Source: Podarcis raffonei
Taxonomy: Eukaryota > Chordata > Lepidosauria > Squamata > Lacertidae
Assembly: GCF_027172205.1 (NCBI RefSeq)
Contig: NC_070614.1
Coordinates: forward strand, 32,178,501-32,242,500
Length of the DNA: 64,000 nt
Reading direction: 5' to 3'
Of the stretch, positions 56,101-64,000 are shown piece after piece. The position numbers and the translations under genes were made by a program. The notes beneath the pieces were generated by a model. That model was not told the DNA's origin. It searched no databases and was given only the letters and a program-made list of their open reading frames with translations. Position 1 is the first letter of the stretch. Each line of letters starts with the position of its first letter.

Positions 56101-59100
56101 TTCCATGGTTCCATATCCTTCACAGTTCACTCAAACCAGCCATTAGGATTCCAAAAGTTTGTTCAGATATTAAGACCTTCATGGTCCAAAGGAGATGGTT
56201 TTATCCAAGACTTCTGGGAACCGGCATTCAGCTGTTCATTAAACATTTCTCAAGGGAGGGAGGAGGAAGATGAAATGAAAACCTGCACTGGAGAGGAGAA
56301 GCTGGAGACCCTTCCCGGAATTCTCTTTGAAATGCACATGACTGGCCATAGTTACAATGTCTACAATGCTGTCTATGCAGTGGCACATGCTTTGCAGGCC
56401 ATATACAAATCCAACTCCATAAGGAGAAGAATGGCAGAAGGGGAGAGGCTGGTATTTCAAAATGTGCAACCATGGCAGGTAATTACAACCCAATACTTTA
56501 AAAACACAAGAATAATAAAACCTAGATAACTTTAGATTAAGGGGAGAAAGGAGCTGTATACTTGAATAATTCATTACCACACAAAAATGTTTGCAGCTGT
56601 ATTTTTATTTTATTTTGGATTATAGGCATTCATATAATAAAATAGTGGGTTTAAAAACAAACAAACAAACAAAAACGGATTAGAATTGCAGGTAGATAAA
56701 GTCACCAGAAATACATTTATTTAAAAGTGTGAGATAAGCCTTTGTGACACTCATTGAAATCATTTCAAGACTTTGTTGTCCCTTTGCTCATATGTTTTTC
56801 CAAACTAGATCCATCACTTTCTGAGTAACCTATTATTCAACAACAGTGCAGGGGACACTGTGCATTTTGATGACAATGGAGAATTAGTTGCTGGTTTTGA
56901 TGTTACAAACTGGGTGATGTTCTCTAATGGCTCAGTGGTAAGAGTAAAAATTGGAAGACTTGAACCCCAGGCTCCTCCTGGCAAAGAGTTAACCATTAAT
57001 GAAGACGAAATTACATGGCACCCAACCTTCAACCAAGTGAGACATTTGGTTAAATGCATAGCTCCTTTCCTTCTTTGTAACTATGCAATAAAAAGATCAA
57101 AGTTCAGAATGTCAAGTTCTTATTGTTTGCTACCAATGACCCTTGCAATAGAAATCTTAAAAAATAACAAGACACTCAAAGAGTAGGTTAAAATATATCA
57201 ACTGTCCAGACCTGCATATTATCCAACCTTAAGATTGTTTAAAACTGAACTCTGTTTGTTGTGATCAAGAAATAGGGCATTTGAAGAGGTTCTCTCTCTC
57301 AACTTGTTTCCCCAAATTTAGTCCTCCAAAATAATTCAGATTTTTAAAAATCCCGTTGGCACTTGACACTATTTTAGCTCAAAAAGTATTCTGTAACTTT
57401 CCTGCTGCTTCTGCATATAAAGATATCCTATAGGTAAAGAACGTCTCTACATTTTATACTTTCCCCATTCTTGATTCTGCGAGCGAGAATGGGATGGATC
57501 ATCCCTGGCCGAAAAAGACTTTGATGTGTTATGAGACATCTTTTTCATGTCTATATAAATATTGTTTTTGATAGTTTGTAGAGTTTGTCTCATCTTTGAG
57601 GCAGGCTATGATAAGCCCCTCAAGTTCCCTTCCAAATTCATCTCACCTCCCCTTTTAAAATCACAGTTGGACTCTCTAATACCACTGATTTCAATAGCTC
57701 ACTATGTTCAGAACAGTAGTTTTCAAGATACTTGGACCCTTTTCGGGTTTTTAATCCCATGAATGGAATCATTTGATGGGTGTAGTGGAAATAAGTCTAT
57801 TGGCTGCAATTGTCCATTGTGCTCTCAGTGGCTTTCTATGACATATTTTGGTGGCTTGGTGTGGCAGGGAGCCTTCTCTATTCATGTGTGCTTCTAAATC
57901 CATTGACATGGCTGATATAACTAGAAATGCATTAGAGAAGACTCCTAGCTGTATACATTAAGCCCCCCAACAAGATGGAGGTGGTGGAAATGGCTTGCAA
58001 GAGTGGGGCAGAGGGAGCTGGACCTACTCACATATTTGAAGTAGGTGGAAAGTGAAGAGCACTTAAACTCTTATTGCTTATCCCATAAAGGTGCTGCCTG
58101 TTTCTGTGTGCAATGACCACTGCTATCCTGGCTACAATAGGAAAAAGAGGGAAGGAGAGAAATTTTGCTGCTATGATTGTGCTCCATGTCCAGAAGGGAT
58201 GATCTCTAGCCAGAAAGGTAGGATGCATGATACCAATAAATTTCCATAGCATACATATGTAGTATATTTGCTTGGAGAATGTACTGGATATCCCCTGAGT
58301 ATTTATGAGGTCAGTTCACAAAACAGAATCTTCCAGATCCTTGGGAGAAAGGGAGCCTATCAATGAAATAGTAAAGTAAGTAAGTAAATAGGACTAAGGG
58401 ATCGTGGCATCTGGAATTCAACAGCTGAAGTGATGCCTGTCTGTATAAGAAGTGGCAAGGTGACCTCCTTTGCCAGAGAGTGCCATAAACACTGAGAATG
58501 CCCTATCTGAAGCCATAATACCTCTTCAACATATATCCTACATGGCTAGGTTAGAGTCTACCTTTCCTCTTTCCAACCAGACCAACCTGTATTTCAAATG
58601 CTATCCAGACAAAGTCCTCTTTCATTTATCTGCTACCTGACGGATAGGATACAATGTAAGACAGTCAACGACCACATTTACAGCCTTTTAAACTATTGTA
58701 AAGGTAAAGGGACCCCTGACCATTAGGTCCAGTCGTGGCCGACTCTGGGGTTGAAGCGCTCATCTCACTTTATTGGCCGAGGGAGCCAGCGTACAGCTTC
58801 CGGGTCATGTGGCCAGCATGACTAAGCCGCTTCTGGCGAACCAGAGCAGCGCACGGAAACACCGTTTACCTTCCCGCCAGAACGGTACCTATTTATCTAC
58901 TTGCACTTTGACGTGCTTTCGAACTGCTAGGTTGGCAGGAGCTGGGACTGAACAACAGGAGCTCACCCCGTTGCAGGGTTTCGAACCGCCCACCTTCTGA
59001 TCGGCAAGCCCTAGGCTCTGTGGTTTAACCCACAGCGCCACCCGCGTCCCATTTAAACTATTGTAGCTTCCACCAAAGTATTCTGGGACTGAAATTTAAG

Positions 59101-60899
59101 GGTGCAGAGATTTATTAGGAGACACCTATTCCCCTTCCAGAGCTACAATTCCCAGAGGGGTTTAACAACCAATCACTCGTTACGGGGATGTCTTATTTGC
59201 AATATATCAACAGAACACAAGTGAATAAGTTTTAGTTGATGAAAAAGGAAACATAATCCACAAATAATATAAATGGCAAGTCAAAAGCACATTATACATA
59301 TGGTCACATGAGAAAATAATGTGAAATAAGCTGTATTGAAACAGTGGCTGTTACACGCAAGGATTATCCGTGTGCTCTGGTTTCCGTCACGGTGTTCCGT
59401 TGCTCCAGAAGCGGATTAGTCATGCTGGCCACATGACCCGGAAAGCTGTCTGTGGACAAACGCCGGCTCCCTAGGCCTGAAGGCCGTCTAGGTGTCCTTT
59501 ACCTTTTAACCTTTTATAATATGTAGGATTAAAAATAACTATAAAATTAACATCCCCCCTTTTATTTGTCTATGGTTAGAGGTCAGTAAGATGAGGTAAA
59601 TCCAAACCGTGGATTCTGTGCATAGCGTCAGACCCCAGACCTCTCACCCCCACAAAACATAGCCCTGTTGATTAGACTACTATCCTATTTCCCTCCCTTG
59701 CTTGAAAGATTCAGGCTCTTTGCTTGGGAAATGCCAATGTTTTGATAAAAGAAGTCAGCATTCAAAGGTGCATTGCCAGAAGCTATATGGCTAAGTGAAG
59801 CATAGAAATGCCCAGCTGACTACTTTTAAATGGGGGGGGGGGCAGGGCCCATCACTTGGGCTGGGCTGTGATATTGTGTAGTGTTTTTGTTTTGTTGTGG
59901 GGGTTGTTGCTGTTGTTACTGTTATTTTTCTTTATCTTTATTTTGGGAAATTATTCAATTTGCTTGTGTCCTTTTTTGTACTTTTCAGATATGGACGCCT
60001 GTGTCAAATGCCCAGAAGATAAGTATCCCAACAATTACCAAACTCAATGTATTCCCAAGGTTTTAAGTTACCTCTCTTACAAAGAAAATTTAGGGATCAT
60101 ATTAGTTGTCTTGGCCATTTTTTTCTCTTTGATCACAGTTATAGTACTTGGAACATTCATGAAGCACAATAACACTCCTATAGTCAAAGCCAACAATCAG
60201 ACTCTGACCTACATCCTCCTCATCTCCCTCCTCCTTTGTTTCCTTTGCTCTTTTCTCTTCATTGGACAGCCTGGAAAGATTATTTGCCTCCTCCGACAAA
60301 TGACTTTTGGCATCATCTTCTCTGTAGCTTTGTCCTCTGTCTTGGCAAAGACCATCACCGTGGTTCTGGCATTCATGGCAACCAAACCAGGATCTAGCAT
60401 GAGAAAATGGGTTGGGAAAGGCCTGGCAAATTCTATTGTCTTTTCCTGCTCCTTTATCCAAGCTGCAATTTGTATTTTTTGGTTAAGTACTTCCCCACCA
60501 TTCCCAGATAGGAACATGGACTCACTGAATGTGGAAATCATACTGGAATGTAAGGAGGGATCAGCTGCCATGTTTTATTGTGTCTTAGCCTATATGGGTT
60601 CCCTGGCCATTCTCAGTTTCATAGTGGCTTTTCTAGCCAGGAAGCTACCTGACAGTTTCAATGAAGCCAAGTTCATCACTTTCAGCATGTTGGTGTTTTG
60701 CAGTGTTTGGTTGTCCTTTGTTCCAACCTACTTGAGCACCAAAGGAAAATACATGGTGGCTGTGGAGATTTTCTCCATCTTGGCTTCCAGTGCTGGGTTA
60801 CTGGGTTGCATCTTTTCCCCCAAATGTTATATTATTGTTTTGAGGCCTGAGCTGAACAACAGGGAGCAACTGATAATTAGAAATAGAGAAAGTAAGTAA
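52944..60899 (+). CDS. Type-2 vomeronasal receptor (V2R), second complete six-exon gene
   Basis: Same fold and role as the V2R 3.4 kb upstream. Exons: 52944-53173, 53708-53999, 55615-56478, 56809-57036, 58091-58217 and 59989-60899. All borders are AG/GT, the frame is open, and the protein is 883 residues. Exons 2, 4 and 5 have exactly the lengths of those in the first gene (292, 228, 127 nt); exons 1, 3 and 6 differ by 3 or 6 nt. The two proteins have diverged a lot in the ligand domain but much less in the helices, so the tandem duplication is old. The start ATG at 52944 gives the leader [20 protein letters not shown]; an in-frame ATG at 52914 would add ten residues. Introns 2 and 5 have grown through repeat insertions. 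No inactivating change was seen. Confidence 0.95.
53708..53999 (+). CDS. V2R-2 exon 2: flytrap domain, lobe 1
   Basis: 292 nt, starting after CATTACAG. It encodes [20 protein letters not shown] and ends IYKTPQ|GTAAGC. Confidence 0.95.
54330..55610 (+). mobile_element. Old CR1 LINE remnants in V2R-2 intron 2
   Basis: 54685-54850 aligns by eye with the CR1 RT C-terminal region found young at 63320-64000 (GACTGCATTCACAGAACC, AATACCACTTTGCTCTGC, GTGGAGTACTTTGCGCAGTTC). 55470-55590 resembles the CR1 3' end. The part between (about 54960-55430) is unrelated. It is very decayed, far older than the CR1 at the right edge. Confidence 0.6.
55615..56478 (+). CDS. V2R-2 exon 3: flytrap domain core
   Basis: 864 nt, 288 codons, after a C-run acceptor CCCCCCCCCAG. 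Motifs [72 protein letters not shown] and [19 protein letters not shown]. The donor is CAG|GTAATT. Confidence 0.96.
56809..57036 (+). CDS. V2R-2 exon 4: end of flytrap domain
   Basis: 228 nt from [20 protein letters not shown] to HPTFNQ|GTGAGA. Confidence 0.95.
57037..58090. other. V2R-2 intron 4
   Basis: About 1.05 kb; no exon or named repeat recognised. Confidence 0.5.
58091..58217 (+). CDS. V2R-2 exon 5: cysteine-rich linker
   Basis: 127 nt. [19 protein letters not shown] then [18 protein letters not shown], with seven cysteines in the same places as in the first gene. Donor AAAG|GTAGGA. Confidence 0.95.
58701..59051 (-). mobile_element. Full-length Sauria SINE in V2R-2 intron 5
   Basis: A 351-bp element antisense to the gene. 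It is bordered by a perfect 14-bp duplication TTTAAACTATTGTA (58687-58700 and 59052-59065). It has an intact tRNA-like head with B box GGTTCGAAACC-type sequence, body and GGTAAAGGGACCCC tail. Complete ends and unbroken duplications point to recent insertion. Confidence 0.95.
59066..59175. mobile_element. MITE half in V2R-2 intron 5
   Basis: AGCTACAATTCCCAGAGGGGTTTAACAA resembles one arm of the inverted element at 34560-34702. Confidence 0.4.
59386..59508 (+). mobile_element. Sauria SINE 3' fragment
   Basis: CAGAAGCGGATTAGTCATGC and CCACATGACCCGGAAAGCTG, ending GTGTCCTTTACCTTT. The head is missing and an internal part is deleted. Confidence 0.8.
59989..60899 (+). CDS. V2R-2 exon 6: seven-helix domain and stop
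   Basis: 911 nt after GTACTTTTCAG. It starts [15 protein letters not shown], then seven helices with [19 protein letters not shown] in helix 2, [36 protein letters not shown] and [13 protein letters not shown]. Stop TAA at 60897-60899. Confidence 0.97.
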
Positions 60900-61169
60900 G
60901 ATCATATTGTTATTCATCTATTATGTAAATTTATTTGCAAATGTTGATGGTAGAGATATGATAAGCAAACAACCACCCTTAGATTTCTGTGACTAGAGTT
61001 GGGCTGGATGAATCTCATCCCAATTTTGCCATTAACGCCTGTTCTGTTCTTTTTTCACTGACTGAACATGCAGCCATTCTAAAGGAAGTTGTGTCTTTAC
61101 CCTTCAGAGATCATGGGGCTTGTTGTGCAGCTCTTGCATCACCCCCTACACAAAATACACATCCAGATT

Positions 61170-61466
61170 TGCTCTATTTCTTTATTTCATAAGATTTATA
61201 CACCATTTGATTGTAAAAACAACCTCAAAGTGCTTAAGACAATAAAATTATCAATACCAAGAATTGATAACAATAATTTAAAACCTTTGGAAAGTTAAAA
61301 TAACAATAAAATTCACATCAATCCTCTAAATATTTGTGTAGACTTGTGTGATAGCGCAATGGCACTTTCCCCCTGGTGCTGTTGGACCTGCCTCCACTTA
61401 AATATAGTGCACCCACTTCACAGAACACCAATTCCACAAATTCCTACAAACTACCCCAGATTATCT
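61170..61466. repeat. Degenerate interspersed repeat, left part
   Basis: The same unnamed family as 13965-14480, judging by its AT-rich border and layout. It is interrupted by the LTR at 61467-62274 and seems to resume at 62275. An AATAAA at 61241-61246 could serve V2R-2. Confidence 0.35.
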
Positions 61467-62274
61467 TGTGGGGGACTTGTGTGAGGGAAAACTTAATAAT
61501 TTGGAGTTTCAGGCAGGATTTGATCAAATAATCAATAAGGATTTTATTAAACAAAGGAAGTTTATGACACAAAGTGGGTAAAACATAGGATACTTCAGAT
61601 TATAATGCTATTTCACTTCAGTTCTTTCTCAGTTGTTTCACAGCTGTTGCTGCTTAATACTTTGGTTCTTAAACAAGGTGGTACTTCCCCTCAGTTACAC
61701 ACCCCTTTGACAACCCTGCTCCTGAGGTACTCCAGGTAACAGACCCAAGGGATCACCACACCCCTCTTAGGTGGTTTGGGGAGTCTTCTCTTTTCGTAGC
61801 AGAATCTCCCCCCTCCTGACTGGAATGAGACCAAAGTAGACTGTATCTTTCCAGTTTCTACTTCTACTGCCACTGCCTCAGCCTCAGTCTCCCAGTTAAC
61901 TCCTGGCCTAATACTCTCACAGGACACCACACACTGTCCTTCACACTAAGCTCAGAGTCTCCTTTCTCTAGCTTTTGATCTATTCCTCAGAGTGGATGTT
62001 TCTACTCAGAACCAACTCTCTCTCTCCCTCCTCTCACTCCCTATCTCCCAACCAAAAAGATCTGCCTCTCAAAATCCTCTCCTTTTCAACCCTCTCTTCT
62101 GGAACCCTGGCCAATCAGAAGCTGCTGTTGATTAACCATTTGTTGGCAGAGAAAAAAGAAAAAGAAAGCACTCAGTGAACCAACCTGCCCAGCAAAAACA
62201 AACTTTTCGGTCACAACTTGTCTAAACAAAAATATTCAGACACCAAAAGGAATACAATGAAGTTGCCTGCCACA
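61467..62274 (-). mobile_element. Long LTR fossil (about 0.8 kb)
   Basis: On the minus strand it starts TGTGGCAGGCAACTTC and ends ACAAGTCCCCCACA. A TTTAATAAAATCC signal lies about 80 bp from its 3' end. No target duplication or internal region was identified. It appears to sit inside an older repeat. Confidence 0.65.
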
Positions 62275-62765
62275 GGGAATTCCAAAGTCTTGCCACACTC
62301 AAAGACCATGTTCATACACATGCAGAATAGGTATTATGTGGTACCTGTAACAGTAACAGTTTGACCAATCAAAGTGCCTGAATGGGCATATATATCTCAT
62401 AGGTAAACTGGTCTCAAATTGTTAAGGGCTTTATATACTAATCATAACATCTTGAACTTGGTGTGGTAGCAAATTGGCAAGCGGTGCAGATCTCTGAGCA
62501 CAGAAATTGTATGCTGAGAAGACCTAACTGCAGTCAGCAATCGTGCTGCAGCATTCTGCAGTTACTTCAACCCCTTGATCAAGTGGAAAGGAAGAGTTCC
62601 ACAGAGTTCATTGAGTAATCTAGTCTTGAAATAACAAAAGCATGAACTAGTGCGGCCAAGCTTTCCAGGTCCATGAATGACTGTAGTTGTCAAATCAATT
62701 GCAGTTGGTATAAAGCACTTCTAGTCACTGAGGCTACCTGAGCTTGCAATGACAGAGCTGGATCC
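62275..62765. repeat. Degenerate interspersed repeat, right part
   Basis: Motifs GGCAAGCGGTGCAGATCTC, GCTGCAGCATTCTGCAGTTAC and AGTCACTGAGGCTACCTGAGC belong to a widespread old reptile repeat that I cannot name. Confidence 0.45.
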
Positions 62766-62774
62766 AGAACCTGA

Positions 62775-63215
62775 CTCTCAGGCAAGTGGGGTTAGGAATT
62801 CTGCCTAAGTAGTCTGACAACTGTATGCAGATGATCCTAAAATGAGTAGACACATTTAAAGACACCCCCTCCCCAGAATATTCATTAGTTGAGGGGATCA
62901 GTGCAGTCAAGGCTGCTTGTCAGCACTCATTTTTCAGCTCCTGTAAAGGTCTGGGTTCAGCAGAGGTGGAGCTAGCTGCTCCGGCTCCTGGAGCGGCAAG
63001 CATGCTGTGCACCCGGAGACAGGGCTTGCCACCTGCGGGGTGGGGCTAGGCACCCACGGGGGGTGGGGCAAGCATCCCAGGGGGTGCCGCCTGCGGCGAG
63101 CATCTCAGGGGAGGTGGTGGCGGCGATGTCACCTCACCTCAAGGATGACACCCGGGGTGGCTGGCACCTACCGCACCCCCTTTCTCCATCAGTGGTTTTC
63201 AGCAGACCCTTTCAA
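62775..63215. repeat. Dispersed repeat downstream of the second V2R gene, with an insertion
   Basis: It matches 42245-42465 up to 62963 and again from 63198. The GC-rich 234 bp between (62964-63197) is flanked by an 8-bp duplication TTCAGCAG (62956-62963 and 63198-63205). That is the size typical of hAT-type insertion. Confidence 0.6.
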
Positions 63216-63236
63216 GTTGCCAGATGGCATTGCTAT

Positions 63237-64000
63237 GAATCATAGAATCATAGAATCATAGAGTTGGAAGAGACCACAAGGGCCATCGAGTCCAACCCCC
63301 TGCCAAGCAGGAAACACCATCAGAGCACTCCTGACATATGGTTGTCAAGCCTCTGCTTAAAGACCTCCAAAGAAGGAGACTCCACCACACTCCTTGGCAG
63401 CAAATTCCACTGTCGAACAGCTCTTACTGTCAGGAAGTTCTTCCTAATGCTTAGGTGGAATCTTCTTTCTTGTAGTTTGGATCCATTGCTCCGTGTCCGC
63501 TTCTCTGGAGCAGCAGAAAACAACCTTTCTCCCTCCTCTATATGACATCCTTTTATATATTTGAACATGGCTATCATATCACCCCTTAACCTCCTCTTCT
63601 CCAGGCTAGACATGCCCAGCTCCCTTAGCCGTTCCTCATAAGGCATCGTTTCCAGGCCTTTGACCATTTTGGTTGCCCTCCTCTGGACACGTTCCAGTTT
63701 GTCAGTGTCCTTCTTGAACTGTGGTGTCCAGAACTGGACACAGTACTCCAGGTGAGGTCTGACCAGAGCAGAATACAGTGGCACTATTACTTCCCTTGAT
63801 CTAGATGCTATACTCCTATTGATGCAGCCCAGAATTGCATTGGCTTTTTTAGCTGCCACGTCACACTGTTGGCTCATGTCAAGTTTGTGGTCCACCAAGA
63901 CTCCTAGATCCTTTTCACATGTACTGCTCTCAAGCCAGGTGTCACCCATCTTGTATTTGTGCCTCTCATTTTTTTTGCCCAAGTGCAATACTTTACATTT
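63237..64000 (-). mobile_element. CR1 LINE 3' end, apparently young, running off the window
   Basis: The plus strand begins with repeated AATCATAG units, the reverse of the CR1 3' tail, then GAGTTGGAAGAGACCACAAGG. The minus strand is open from the right window edge to 63320 and encodes the CR1 RT C-terminal region ([49 protein letters not shown]). There is no stop or frameshift in at least 222 codons. The 5' part lies outside. Confidence 0.95.

Noticed and set aside
58773-59000. A 75-codon plus-strand frame in V2R-2 intron 5
   Set aside because: It lies wholly inside the antisense Sauria SINE.

Overview
The window looks like squamate reptile DNA, most likely from a lizard and possibly a lacertid. 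It carries several Sauria-type tRNA SINEs (one full-length with perfect 14-bp target duplications), a BovB (RTE) LINE, L1, L2, CR1 and Penelope-like fragments, long CT/CA microsatellites, and intact type-2 vomeronasal receptors (V2R), a family that is large in squamates. All species-level statements are inference from repeat families recalled from memory, not from a search.

Layout. (1) 1-1561, plus strand: a GC-rich 110-bp tandem repeat with a transposon-like end, then the last coding exon of a nine-finger C2H2 zinc-finger protein. (2) 1562-8656: 3' UTR and repeat-laden intergenic DNA. (3) 8657-23926, minus strand: twelve exons of one large type-I membrane scavenger-receptor gene. Ten SRCR domains, each in one phase 1-1 exon, are followed by a transmembrane exon and a terminal cytoplasmic exon with a stop. 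The signal-peptide exon was not found. (4) About 24-43 kb: no gene I can support; it is full of transposon fossils (two related LTRs, SINEs, MITEs, a Penelope-like element, L2, BovB nested in another repeat). (5) 43117-49578 and 52944-60899, plus strand: two complete six-exon V2R genes, with predicted proteins of 880 and 883 residues, every exon open and every splice site canonical. (6) 60.9-64 kb: LTR fossil, dispersed repeat, and a young CR1 running off the right edge.

How the parts relate. The SRCR gene (predicted cell-surface receptor of the CD163/WC1/DMBT1 superfamily) and the V2R pair (predicted class C GPCRs of vomeronasal neurons) are transcribed away from each other and share no evident function; the window probably spans the edge of a V2R cluster next to an SRCR gene. 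The most unusual points are the alternating 306/315-nt SRCR exons (a two-domain duplication unit), a membrane-proximal SRCR domain whose second conserved cysteine has gone and been replaced by a new one elsewhere, and a SINE that landed six bases into an SRCR intron without destroying its donor site. I did not find a clearly undescribed system. The closest candidates are these features of the SRCR receptor.
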